A stretch of DNA of 64,000 nucleotides from CAYTLW01 sp964438735 (GTDB lineage Bacteria; Myxococcota_A; UBA9042): NCBI GenBank assembly GCA_964438735.1, contig CAYTLW010000001.1:121972-185971 (forward strand), given 5' to 3'. Positions 55,892 through 64,000 of this stretch are shown piece after piece. Both the position numbers and the translations under genes were made by a program. Numbering within the stretch: the first letter of the stretch is position 1; each line of letters opens with the position of its first letter. The notes beneath the pieces are model-generated. The model was not told the DNA's origin. It was given only the letters and a program-made list of their open reading frames with translations, and did not search any database.

Positions 55892-57727
55892 TTACAGCGG
55901 TGAGCCGGCATGGCGCGCCTTGCGCCACTCGATCGCGAGCTTTCTCTGTTTGCGCAGCAGGCGGGTGGCGTCCTCCAGGGCCGCGGCGGTGCGCTCGCCC
56001 TCGTTGCCTGCCCGATCCATGGCCAGCGCCATGGCCGCCATCTCCACCGCTTTGTCATAACGTCCGCGTTGCCGGTGAATGGTGTAGAGGTTGAAGTAGC
56101 CGCGATAGTGCTCCGGGTTGCACTTGACGGCCTCCTCGTAGGCAGCCTCGGAGCGATCCACGTCTTCGGCGAACCAGAACACGTCGCCGAGCAGATTCCA
56201 CGCCGCGGCGCAGTACCACGGGTTGATGCGCAACACCTCGTTGACGAGCATGTGGGCCATCTCGAGATTGCGCACGTAGCGCAGCGCCACCTCAGCGGCT
56301 TCGCTGAGCAGGGCCCAGTTGTCGCGCTCCATGGCCAGGGCGAGCCGATAATGCTCCATGGCCTGGGCTGGCTGCTGCAGGGCCTGGTGGGCCTTCTGGA
56401 TCTGCTCGGTCAGCGCGTCGAAGTCCTTGGGATCGAACTGTCGCACGAACGATTCAGACGTAGCCTTCAACGCCACCGGGCTGACCAGACGCGTCTTGAT
56501 GGCCGATTCCCCCTCCCCTTCCGGCGCGGTGACCCAGGCCCTCTGCTTGCCGTCCTCGCCGGGCTCCTCGAGCCAGGTGTCCAGGGCGAAGTGATTGACC
56601 CCGATGGCCGTCGTGGCGCCGTAGTGCTGGTAGAGATGGGTGCCGTTGGCCGCCTTGGCGCTGGCCGGCCCGTAGTCGCGGTAGAGCAGGAAGCCGTCGG
56701 GTCGCAACGCGTTGAGCGAGCCGGCCAGGGATTGCATGGCGCCAGCGGAGTGCAGCACCCAGGTGTGGTGTTCGGCCTCGGCTTCTTCGGGCTTGTCGAT
56801 GTTCTGCTCGATCACCTGTGCGATGCGTTCGAGCTCCCACAGGTCCGGATGGCTGGCTTCATCCAGCGGCGCCAGGGTGAGATCCAGGTCCAGCAGGGGG
56901 TAGAGGTGCGTGAGCTTGAGGTGATGTCCCGCCTCGCCGCTTTCGATCATGGCCCGGATGGTGGGCACGTCCAGGTCGGTGAAGCTGCCCAACGCTTCGT
57001 GGTGGCGCAGGACCGTGCGGGCCATCAAGATGCCCCAGACGACCCGATTTTGAGCGTCGGCGGTCAGTTCCGTCCGTCGAAAGACGTTCGCCGGCAGCAC
57101 GCAAAGCATGTAGGTGTGAAAGATCGCACGCACTTTGCCGGTCAGCTCGACCGATTCGCCGTCTTCCAGCCGAATCAACGTCTCGGGGAGCAGCGCGTCC
57201 AGACCGGCCAGCACCACGCGACCCTCGTGCCGCTCGAACACGCCGTGGTCGCGCGCGTCGTGCAGCATCTTGGGGGTGATGTCGGTGGCGTACCAGGTCA
57301 GGCGATCGTAGTAGTCGCGCTCGTTGCGTTTGCAGATCTCCTGGAAGCGATCCAGCAGCTGCAGCGAGTGGAGGCCGAGCCCGATGGCCATCTCCACGCA
57401 CCAGATGTCGTCTTCGAGCGTGCCGGCGGCGTCCGCTTCGGCGCAGTTGGCATACAGCACCTCCGCGGCCCGGTAGGCGCTCATGCCGCCCTGGTTGATC
57501 AGGTTGGGCACCTCGTTGGTGGTGAACGCCTGCGAGCCGCGCTGCTGGAAGGCGATCTGGCCCAGGTGCCAGTCGAAGCACTGGGTGAGCGGCACCCAGT
57601 CCTGGAGCACGGGAGGCTCCGCTTTGGGTTCGTCGGTCTTGGGCTGGCCGGTTTCAGACTGGTCGACGGGGGGCGGGTCGGCGTCTTTGGCGGCGGCCTT
57701 GGCGGCGGATTTCGACTCATCGGGCAT
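55892..57727 (-). CDS. SAM-dependent methyltransferase-like protein with C-terminal TPR
   Basis: 611 residues. An Ala/Lys/Pro-rich head of 45 residues, then a Rossmann-type methyltransferase core with WCVEMAIGLGLHSLQLL (the GxGxG-like loop), DRLTWYATDITPKML and EGRVVLAGLDALL. The final 150 residues are TPR-like (AYEEAVKCNPEHYRGYFNLYTI, KAVEMAAMALAMDRAG). The family is not certain; the core loosely resembles MidA/NDUFAF7-type enzymes. No signal peptide. AGGAGAGCCCC precedes the ATG. Confidence 0.6.
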   Translation of the reverse strand: MPDESKSAAKAAAKDADPPPVDQSETGQPKTDEPKAEPPVLQDWVPLTQCFDWHLGQIAFQQRGSQAFTTNEVPNLINQGGMSAYRAAEVLYANCAEADAAGTLEDDIWCVEMAIGLGLHSLQLLDRFQEICKRNERDYYDRLTWYATDITPKMLHDARDHGVFERHEGRVVLAGLDALLPETLIRLEDGESVELTGKVRAIFHTYMLCVLPANVFRRTELTADAQNRVVWGILMARTVLRHHEALGSFTDLDVPTIRAMIESGEAGHHLKLTHLYPLLDLDLTLAPLDEASHPDLWELERIAQVIEQNIDKPEEAEAEHHTWVLHSAGAMQSLAGSLNALRPDGFLLYRDYGPASAKAANGTHLYQHYGATTAIGVNHFALDTWLEEPGEDGKQRAWVTAPEGEGESAIKTRLVSPVALKATSESFVRQFDPKDFDALTEQIQKAHQALQQPAQAMEHYRLALAMERDNWALLSEAAEVALRYVRNLEMAHMLVNEVLRINPWYCAAAWNLLGDVFWFAEDVDRSEAAYEEAVKCNPEHYRGYFNLYTIHRQRGRYDKAVEMAAMALAMDRAGNEGERTAAALEDATRLLRKQRKLAIEWRKARHAGSPL

Positions 57728-57813
57728 GGGGCTCTCCTGGCGAAGCGCTGCCCTCGTGTGGCGGGCGACTCAACCAATAGCAGGCCGCAAGGGCCTTTGT
57801 CTCGCCGGCGGAC

Positions 57814-58671
57814 TCATGACCTGCAGGCGGCGGAGATGGCCTCGGCCAGGGCAACCACGTCGATGACATCCTGGTCGCTGACATAGCCGCCGGCAGCGTT
57901 GTCGGTACGAATTCGCCGGGCGCAGGCCGCCAGGTCTTGGGCAAACAGGGGTTGGCCGGGCTCGAATGGTTCGCGCTCGACCCGCTCGCCATCCGGGAAT
58001 GTGGCGATCAGGCGCGCCGCTCGACGTCCGCCCGGCGATCGCGTCTCCAGCAGGCGAACGGTCGCCCCGTCCTGTCCCCGCATGGTCGCTTGCAGCCTGT
58101 AGCCGCCCCCTTCGACGGCGGCGGTCGCGTCCACCAGGCGCAGGGGGCCCGCCAATTGCCACAACGCGTGCAGCCGCCCGATGGCCAGTTGACCCAGGTG
58201 ACCGGCCTGCATCTCGACTTGCAGCCAGCGCTCCAGACCGCCCTCGAAGACGCTCTCCAGCTCGCCCAGCGGCGCAACAAGGCGGTCGGCAAAACGACGG
58301 TGGGGACTGGTCAGCAAGCCGATCAACTCCACGTGCAGCACCCTGCCGTGGTCGGCGGCCAATGCGAAGAGGGCCTCGGCCTCTGCTTTGCTGGCACAGA
58401 GCGGGAACTCGACGAGCACGTGTTTGCCGGCGTTGAGACCGGCTCGGACCCAGGCGCCGTGGCTGTCGTTGGCGGTGGCGACGACCACAGCGTCCACCGC
58501 CGGGTCCAGCAACTCCGCCGGCGGCGCATCGTCCCCCTTTGGCGCGTCGAGTTCGCGCGCCGACAAGGCCGCCACGAGGCGATGATCAGGCGCCGCGCTG
58601 ATGTCGCGAACGCGAGCACGGCCTGCCCGACCCTGGCCGATGACGAGCCAACCCAGGGAGCGACCGGTCAT
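57814..58671 (-). CDS. Gfo/Idh/MocA-family oxidoreductase, biliverdin-reductase-like
   Basis: 285 residues. N-terminal NAD(P) fold (GWLVIGQGRAGRARV), VDAVVVATANDSHGAWVRAGLNAGKHVLVEFPL, and HVELIGLLTSPH. The VEFPLxxS...LHVE pattern is more like biliverdin reductase (BvdR) than sugar dehydrogenases. Reduction of a bilin or other carbonyl substrate with NAD(P)H is proposed; specificity needs a family-level comparison. The ATG overlaps the TGA of something on the same strand at the other side, and its own 3' partner is the SUMF1 gene upstream (58668-59618), whose stop overlaps this ATG (ATGA). Confidence 0.7.
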   Translation of the reverse strand: MTGRSLGWLVIGQGRAGRARVRDISAAPDHRLVAALSARELDAPKGDDAPPAELLDPAVDAVVVATANDSHGAWVRAGLNAGKHVLVEFPLCASKAEAEALFALAADHGRVLHVELIGLLTSPHRRFADRLVAPLGELESVFEGGLERWLQVEMQAGHLGQLAIGRLHALWQLAGPLRLVDATAAVEGGGYRLQATMRGQDGATVRLLETRSPGGRRAARLIATFPDGERVEREPFEPGQPLFAQDLAACARRIRTDNAAGGYVSDQDVIDVVALAEAISAACRS

Positions 58672-59618
58672 GAGCCGCCACCTGTCTGCAGGGTGCGCAC
58701 ACAGCGAAAACCGATGAATTCGACCTTGTTGGCCGGGCCGTAGGCGTTGCGGAATGCGTGCCTGGCCTCGCCGTCCGTCCAGCGGTAGGCGCCGCCACGG
58801 AAGACCTTGTTGTCGCCCGACGGCGGCCCCAAGGGGTCGGTGTTGAGCACTCTCGGATAGTCATCCATCCAGTCCCAGGTCCACTCGAAGACGTTGCCCA
58901 ACATGTCGTAGAGCCCCCAGGCGTTGACTCGCCGGGTGGCCACCGGGTGGGGCTTCATGCCCGAGTTGCGGTCGATCCAGGCGACCTCGTGCACCGGCCC
59001 GTAGGTCGGTTCTACGCTGCCAGCCCTGGCGGCGTACTCCCATTCGGCCTCCGACGGCAGTCGGAATCCGAGGCAGCCGGGGCCGTCGAAGCTGACCTGC
59101 GTGCCTTTGATGGTGTAACAAGGCTTCATGCCACGTCTTCCGGACAGGGTGTTGCAGTAGCGCAGCGCGTCGTACCAGCTCACCTGTTCGACCGGGCAGG
59201 CTTCGCCACATTCGCTGTGATATGCCGGGTTGCGACCCATCAAGGCGGTGTACTCGGCCTGGGTGACCTCTGTGGCCTGCATCTCGAAGGCTCGGCTGAT
59301 GCGCACCGGGTGCTGGACCTCGTCCGGCGAGCGCTTCAACTCCAGTCCGGGCGAACCCATGTCGTATCGGCCGGCCGGGATGCGCACGAAGCCGGGGGTC
59401 AGGGCGGCGCCGTCGACCTGTTCAGGGGCCTGTTCGGCGCTCGAGCTGAAGACGGGGCTGGGCGGGCGCGGATCGACCTTGACCTGGACCACCACCGGCC
59501 CCTCGGTCGGCTCGGGCGGTGGCTCCTTGCAAGCCACCACGGCCACAACGAGGGCGATACCTGGCCAGAGCCTGCAGACGCAAGGGGCGCGCGATTTCAG
59601 TCCATTGGCGGTGGCCAT
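58668..59618 (-). CDS. SUMF1/FGE-sulfatase-domain lipoprotein
   Basis: 316 residues. Lipobox VVAC (Cys30), a Pro/Glu-rich tether, then the SUMF1 fold: FVRIPAGRYDMGSPG, EVTQAEYTALMG, PVEQVSWYDALRYCNTLS, RLPSEAEWEYAARAG, GLYDMLGNVFEWTWDW, RGGAYRWTD and the ending IGFRCVRTLQ. The Cys pair of true formylglycine-generating enzymes is missing (no Cys after RGGAY), so this is a sulfatase-modifying-factor-like lipoprotein without the expected catalytic residues. Overlaps the biliverdin-reductase-like gene by four bases. Confidence 0.88.
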   Translation of the reverse strand: MATANGLKSRAPCVCRLWPGIALVVAVVACKEPPPEPTEGPVVVQVKVDPRPPSPVFSSSAEQAPEQVDGAALTPGFVRIPAGRYDMGSPGLELKRSPDEVQHPVRISRAFEMQATEVTQAEYTALMGRNPAYHSECGEACPVEQVSWYDALRYCNTLSGRRGMKPCYTIKGTQVSFDGPGCLGFRLPSEAEWEYAARAGSVEPTYGPVHEVAWIDRNSGMKPHPVATRRVNAWGLYDMLGNVFEWTWDWMDDYPRVLNTDPLGPPSGDNKVFRGGAYRWTDGEARHAFRNAYGPANKVEFIGFRCVRTLQTGGGS

Positions 59619-59711
59619 GGGGATCCCGTTGCCGCTCGCACGGACTCATCGTGCGGTCGGCCGGCGGGCATTGTCGCCCGATGGCCGTCTCGTGGCAAAG
59701 GCGATGGACCG

Positions 59712-60314
59712 CTACTCGGCCTTCTCGACGTCGTATTCGAGCCAGAACCAGCCGCGCAGGTCACCGGCCCTGTAGTTGACGGCCTGGTCCTCCGGGTAGC
59801 GCTTCTGGATGACCTCTTTGACGTGTGGGTGCAGGTCCTTGTCGCGGCCGTGGCAGCGGGTGCAGACCGTCGCCGCGCCGATGGCCTCCATATAGCCGTA
59901 GCGGCCCGTGCCCAGGTCGTAGTGATAGGCCGACCGGTCCAGTCGGTGCACCTTCTCGTCGGACAACTTGTCGACCGTGCGCTCCGCCCACAAGGGGGCC
60001 TCGTTGGCCGGGTGACGCAGCCGGTTGCTGGTCCGGCCGAAGCGCACGTTCAACCGCTGAGCCCCGCTGCTGGCCCAGCTCAATTCGTCGCGATGGGCGT
60101 GCATGCTGACCAGGCTGGTGCGGCCAGACAGCACGTTGGCGATCTGCTCGTTGAAGCCCTTCTTCATGTCCTTGAGCACGTCGGCGACGGCCGGGGGAAG
60201 TGGCGTGTCGACCTGCTCGAGCCGTGTATCCGGCTCCCGGTTGCAAGCCAACGCAAGCAGAACGAGCACCGCACAAATCAGCCTGGGGGGCGTCTGTGCC
60301 GGGCGGCCTCTCAT
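59712..60314 (-). CDS. Tll0287-like (DUF3365) haem-domain lipoprotein
   Basis: 200 residues. Lipobox LALAC (Cys24), then a DUF3365-type domain: NVRFGRTSNRLRHPANEAP, a single c-type haem site CTRCHG, then YPEDQAVNYRAGDLRGWFWLEY. Such domains occur in haem-binding sensors and cytochromes; here it is a lone domain attached to the outer membrane. GGAGG lies five bases before the ATG at 60314, which is chosen over the GTG two codons earlier. Located 93 bases upstream of the SUMF1-lipoprotein gene, possibly in the same unit. Confidence 0.88.
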   Translation of the reverse strand: MRGRPAQTPPRLICAVLVLLALACNREPDTRLEQVDTPLPPAVADVLKDMKKGFNEQIANVLSGRTSLVSMHAHRDELSWASSGAQRLNVRFGRTSNRLRHPANEAPLWAERTVDKLSDEKVHRLDRSAYHYDLGTGRYGYMEAIGAATVCTRCHGRDKDLHPHVKEVIQKRYPEDQAVNYRAGDLRGWFWLEYDVEKAE

Positions 60315-60523
60315 GTTCACCTCCGCGATCGATCTCAGGCGCGGTGGCGACGAGGGCGGGCGCCTTCGATGTGGGCCGTCCGCACGGGTACGAATGCAAT
60401 GGTGCCGCCACGTTGTCGCGCCCGATTCTTACGAACATGTAAGTACCGCAGAGACCGGCTTTCAACGTGTTATGGCGCAGGTCGATTGACCCGTATCCAG
60501 CCACGCCCGGTCGCGAACTGCGG

Positions 60524-63500
60524 CTATTTGCAGGAGCGCAGGAGCTTGATGTCGTCCACCAGCACGCCGCCGTACACGTTGCTCGCGGCGTCGACGGAGT
60601 TGAAATAGAACTCCAGTTGGATGGACTTGCCGGCGTGCGCCGATACGTCGTAGCTGAACTTCTTCCACTGCTTCTGGCTGTTGTAGCCGCTCATGTTCGC
60701 GTACCAGAGGTAGCCATACTTCGGGTAGTTATTCGGCGGCACGTACAGGCGCTTGCCGTCGACCCAGAGCGAGACGTAGTTGCGATCGTAGGCGTACGAC
60801 GCCTCGTGATGCCACCAGATCTGGAACTCCACCGTGCTCTTGCCCTTGGCGGGCACCTTCATCACCGGGGTGCGCACCGTGCCGGCGCTGGCGCCGAAGT
60901 TGTAGGTATTGGACTTCGGATCGCCGTAGTAGAGCGCGCCGGCCGGTGACGTGGACGACATGGCGTTGGTCCACACCTGCCAGCCCTGGGTCGGCGATGT
61001 GCCGCTGACCTTCTGGCAGCCCGAGGGGAAGTAGAACGAACTGCCTGGCTTGCACTTACTGAACGTGAAGCCGTCGGCCTGCTTGGCGTCGTTGAAGTGC
61101 CACGCAGCGACCTCCGGTGTGCAGCAACCCTGAGCGCCGGTGGGCGTATGTTTGCACTTGCCGGACTCGCAGGTGTCCTTGGTGCATTTGTCGTCGCCGT
61201 CGTCGCAGTCGCCGGCGTCCTTGCAGCAGGCGTTGGTATGGCTGCACTTGTTGGATTTGCAGGCATCGACTGTACAGGCGTTGTTGTCGTTGCACTGCGA
61301 GTTGCTCAGGCAGCACCCCTTGATCTTGGTGTGGGAGCACGGACCACCAGCCGCGGGGCATGCGTCGACCGTGCAGGGGTTGTTGTCATCGCAGTCGTCC
61401 TTGGCGGCGCAGCAGTTGGGCTTCTTCTTGTACTGGCAGGTGTAGAACGAGCAGGTCGCCGTCGTGCAGATGTCGGTCTTGCAGTCATTGGCGGTCTGGC
61501 AGCAATTGTCGACGTACGAGCAGGTGCCATTGCTGCAGGTGCCCTGCAGGCAGAGCAGCGTGCCGCATTGGGAGGTGTAGGCGCACGTCTTGGTCTTGCA
61601 GGTGGAGGTCACGCGAATGTCATCCACCACGATGCCCACGCCGCTGGCGGACGAGAACGATGTGCCATAGATGCGGCCGCCGATGCGCAGGCTGAAGGCT
61701 TTGCCAGCGAGCGCCGAGATGTCCTTGGTGACGGTCTGCCACTGGCCCGGCTTGCCGTAGATGGAGGCGAGCAGGAAGTTGCGTCCCTTGTACTTCGCGT
61801 ACACGTAGAGGCGGTGGTAGTTGGCGTAGTAGCCCGTGATGTCGATCTTGGCGTCCACCGTCAACGAGGCCTGCTTGCCGGCCGGCACGGTGACGCTGCC
61901 GCCTTCGATCCACATGAACTTGCTCGAGCTGGTGAAGCCGCTGAACGTCTCCGCCTTGGGGGCGCCGAGCTTGAGCGCTGACTTGCCGCTCTTGGTGTAG
62001 CCCGACTTGCTGAAGGTGTAGCGGCTCCAGGCGACGCCCTGCACGGGCGGATCGGACTTCCAGCCCTTCAACTCCTTCTCGAAATCCTCCAGCCACGGCT
62101 GCTTGTTGCAGCACGCGGGGTTCTTGTCGTCGGTGACGTGGGCGCACTTGCCAGTCTTCACGTCGCAGCTGTCGATGGTGCACTTGTCACCGTCGTCGCA
62201 GTTTTTGGGCTGGCCGCCCTGGCATTTGCCCGCCTTGCAGGTCTGCTTGTCCTGGCAGGGCAGGTTGTCGCAGGCGTCGCCCTCCTTTAGTGGCGTGAAC
62301 ACGCATTTACCCGTCTTGCTGTCGCACTTGTCGGTGGTGCAGGCGCTCTTGTCATCGCAGCTCTTGGGCGCCCCGGCGATGCACTTGGTGCCCTTGCAGA
62401 GGTCCGGGTCGGTGCAGCCGTCGCCATCGCTGCAGGACGCGCCATCCTTGGACTGGAAGTCGCACTTGCCCGTCTTGTCCACACAACTGCCGACCACGCA
62501 GACGTTGCCGGTGTTGCAGTCCTTCTTCGGCCCGGCCAGGCACTTGCCGGTCTTGCAGGTGTCGGCGGTGCAGGCGGTGCCATCGTTGTCGCAGGCGGCG
62601 CCGTCATTGGCGGTGAAGGAGCACTTGCCGATCTTGGGATCGCAGGCGCCCTTCAGACACGGCGTTCCGGCGTCGCAGACCGTGTCGGTGCCGGAGCATT
62701 TGCCGGCCTTGTCGTCGCACTTGTCGTCCTTGGTGCAAGGGTTGCCGTCATCGCAAGGTTTGCCGGCGGTGGCGCCGCCGACGGCGTGTACGCAGCCGGT
62801 CTTGGGGTCGCAGCTGTCCGCCGTGCAGGGATCCTTGTCGTCGCAATCCTTCTTCACCCCGCCCTGGCATTTGCCGTTCTTGCACGCCATGCCGCCGACG
62901 CAGGGGTCCGAGCTGGCGCAGGCTTTGGTGTTGGCCGCAAAGGCGCAGCCGACCTTGTCCTCGCAGCTGTCGGTGGTACAGGGATTGCCGTCATCGCAGT
63001 CCTTGGCCGTGCCGACGCACTTGCCCTTGACGCAAGCGTCCTTCTCCGTGCACGAGTCGCCGTCATCGCAGTCCTTGTCGTTGACGGTGACGGTACAGCC
63101 GCTGGCGGGCAGGCAGGCGTCGGTGGTGCATGGGTTGGCGTCGTCGCATGTGATCGCTGCTCCCGCACACTTGCCGTCGGCGCAGGTGTCCTTGTCGGTG
63201 CAAGCGTCCTTGTCGTCACAGGGCGCCTTGTTCGGCGTGTACGTACAGCCCTTGGCGGCATCGCAGGCGTCATCGGTGCAGGGGTCATCGTCGGAGCAGA
63301 GGACGGCAGTGCCGACGCATTTCCCTTCGGCGCAGGCGTCCTTTTCGGTGCACTTGCTGCCGTCGTCGCAATCGCCCGTCTTGGCGGTGTGGGTGCAGCC
63401 CTTGTCGGCCTTGCAGGCGTCGTTGGTGCAGGGGCTGGCGTCGTCGCAGTCGACCTTTTTGCCGGCGCACTGGCCCTCGTCACAGCCGTCATCGCTGGTG

Positions 63501-63946
63501 CAGAGGCTGCCGTCATCGCAGGCCTTGCCCGCTGGCGCGTTCTTCCAGGCGCACTTGCCGGTCACCAGGCTGCACTCGCCGACCACACAATCCTTGCCGC
63601 TGGCGCACGCCTTGGCGGAGCCGGCCTGGCAGGCCCCGCCCCCGCAGCTGTCTCCAGTGGTGCACGGATTGTCGTCATCGCAGCCGACCCCGTCGGCGTT
63701 GGTGGCGGTGCAACCGGCCGCGGCGTCGCAGCCGTCCAAGGTACAGTCGTTGCCGTCATTGCAGACCTTGATGCTGCCGGCTGCGCACTTGCCGTCCTTG
63801 CAGCTGTCGCCCTCGGTGCAGGCGTTGTCGTCGGCGTCGCAGCTGGCCCCATCGAGTGGCGTTGCCTGGCAGACCTGGTCGGTGCAGGAGACCTTGGTGC
63901 ACGGGTTGTCATCGTCGCAGTCGGCGTCTTCGGTACAGGGGCAGTC
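60524..63946 (-). CDS. large Cys-rich repeat protein with two jelly-roll-like domains, 5' end unresolved
   Basis: 1140 residues from the codon after the TAG at 63947-63949. At least twelve repeats of CDDGNPCTxDxCDxxxGC type (CTDC-like, as in slime-mould matrix proteins) fill the first 540 residues. Two domains, about 560-700 (KFMWIEGGSVTVPAG, LRIGGRIYGTSF, IVVDDIRVTSTC) and about 915-1140 (FQIWWHHEASYAYDR, LVDDIKLLRSC), look like MAM/LamG-type jelly rolls, with more Cys repeats between them. No usable start codon follows the TAG (the first TTG, at 63739, is inside a repeat), so the true 5' end lies to the right. Confidence 0.8.
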   Translation of the reverse strand, partial: DCPCTEDADCDDDNPCTKVSCTDQVCQATPLDGASCDADDNACTEGDSCKDGKCAAGSIKVCNDGNDCTLDGCDAAAGCTATNADGVGCDDDNPCTTGDSCGGGACQAGSAKACASGKDCVVGECSLVTGKCAWKNAPAGKACDDGSLCTSDDGCDEGQCAGKKVDCDDASPCTNDACKADKGCTHTAKTGDCDDGSKCTEKDACAEGKCVGTAVLCSDDDPCTDDACDAAKGCTYTPNKAPCDDKDACTDKDTCADGKCAGAAITCDDANPCTTDACLPASGCTVTVNDKDCDDGDSCTEKDACVKGKCVGTAKDCDDGNPCTTDSCEDKVGCAFAANTKACASSDPCVGGMACKNGKCQGGVKKDCDDKDPCTADSCDPKTGCVHAVGGATAGKPCDDGNPCTKDDKCDDKAGKCSGTDTVCDAGTPCLKGACDPKIGKCSFTANDGAACDNDGTACTADTCKTGKCLAGPKKDCNTGNVCVVGSCVDKTGKCDFQSKDGASCSDGDGCTDPDLCKGTKCIAGAPKSCDDKSACTTDKCDSKTGKCVFTPLKEGDACDNLPCQDKQTCKAGKCQGGQPKNCDDGDKCTIDSCDVKTGKCAHVTDDKNPACCNKQPWLEDFEKELKGWKSDPPVQGVAWSRYTFSKSGYTKSGKSALKLGAPKAETFSGFTSSSKFMWIEGGSVTVPAGKQASLTVDAKIDITGYYANYHRLYVYAKYKGRNFLLASIYGKPGQWQTVTKDISALAGKAFSLRIGGRIYGTSFSSASGVGIVVDDIRVTSTCKTKTCAYTSQCGTLLCLQGTCSNGTCSYVDNCCQTANDCKTDICTTATCSFYTCQYKKKPNCCAAKDDCDDNNPCTVDACPAAGGPCSHTKIKGCCLSNSQCNDNNACTVDACKSNKCSHTNACCKDAGDCDDGDDKCTKDTCESGKCKHTPTGAQGCCTPEVAAWHFNDAKQADGFTFSKCKPGSSFYFPSGCQKVSGTSPTQGWQVWTNAMSSTSPAGALYYGDPKSNTYNFGASAGTVRTPVMKVPAKGKSTVEFQIWWHHEASYAYDRNYVSLWVDGKRLYVPPNNYPKYGYLWYANMSGYNSQKQWKKFSYDVSAHAGKSIQLEFYFNSVDAASNVYGGVLVDDIKLLRSCK

Positions 63947-64000
63947 CTAAGGATTGATCGCATCTCCCCTCGCCAGTTGCACGCCCTCGACCAGATCCTG
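63947..64000 (-). other. in-frame TAG and open upstream codons at the window edge
   Basis: In the frame of the Cys-rich gene, codons from 64000 read QDLVEGVQLARGDAINP and then TAG (63949-63947), followed directly by DCPCTEDADC. Either another gene ends here and the Cys-rich gene is missing a start, or one gene is interrupted by an amber codon or a sequence error. Confidence 0.6.

Noticed and set aside
60428..60443. CTTAC-GAACAT-GTAAG dyad as a possible LexA box
   Set aside because: It fits neither the GAAC-N7-GTAC nor the CGAAC-N4-GTTCG consensus, and the arms are only five bases.

Overview
The window is high-GC, gene-dense bacterial DNA that I assign to the Myxococcota or a close relative. 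The best single marker is the C-terminus of the protein at 52802-55027, which has a Gly-Cys-Ser, a hydrophobic helix and an Arg run, the MYXO-CTERM sorting-signal pattern. A MopE-type CDGxDNDCD motif (42829-45006), many Asp/Gly/Thr-rich lipoproteins, a Hanks-type kinase and Cys-rich repeat proteins fit the same group. No rRNA, tRNA, CRISPR array, prophage or insertion sequence was recognised. There is one assembly gap (ten Ns at 3710-3719, flanked by homopolymer junk) inside a membrane-protein gene.

Layout. 1-825: an MBL-fold hydrolase (cut by the left edge) and an FHA-domain protein, divergent from a TPR-like membrane-anchored protein and a polytopic membrane protein (992-4667). 4613-7899 (minus): a redoxin lipoprotein, a beta-barrel/thioredoxin fusion and a SlyX-like protein. 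8126-9966 (minus): an Ig-fold lipoprotein and a SUMF1-domain lipoprotein whose frame is cut by a TGA just before its conserved end. 10158-15349 (minus): the DNA-repair pair nei-lhr. 15674-24994 (minus): six tightly packed genes for envelope proteins of unknown role (beta-helix lipoprotein, VWA lipoprotein, two membrane proteins, a DUF2330-like protein, a small beta-rich protein). 25200-27083: polytopic membrane protein.

27089-35112 (minus): a Lol-like export cluster made of a LolD-type ATPase, two FtsX/MacB-fold permeases (one with an about 500-residue periplasmic region), a LolA-like protein and an outer-membrane beta-barrel, preceded by a Ser/Thr kinase. 35366-41309 (plus): lipoprotein, DUF481 protein, aat, a MoxR/CoxE-like ATPase-VWA pair and an ApbE-like protein. 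41334-46592: rhomboid protease, small membrane protein, MopE/beta-propeller lipoprotein, and an Arg-rich Cys-motif protein. 46827-50873: putA (proline to glutamate).

50892-52660 looks like a compact nickel superoxide dismutase module: a NicO/UreH-type nickel transporter with a long His-rich loop faces sodX (maturation protease) and sodN (Ni-SOD with the HCDxPCGVYDP hook). 52802-55755: matrixin-like metalloprotease with MYXO-CTERM plus a partner. 55892-60314: methyltransferase-TPR protein, a biliverdin-reductase-like oxidoreductase coupled to a second SUMF1-domain lipoprotein, and a Tll0287-like haem-domain lipoprotein. 60524-64000: a very large Cys-rich repeat protein whose 5' end is unresolved because of an in-frame TAG near the right edge.

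All calls are by eye from motifs. Family names are established knowledge; pathway links between neighbours are inference.
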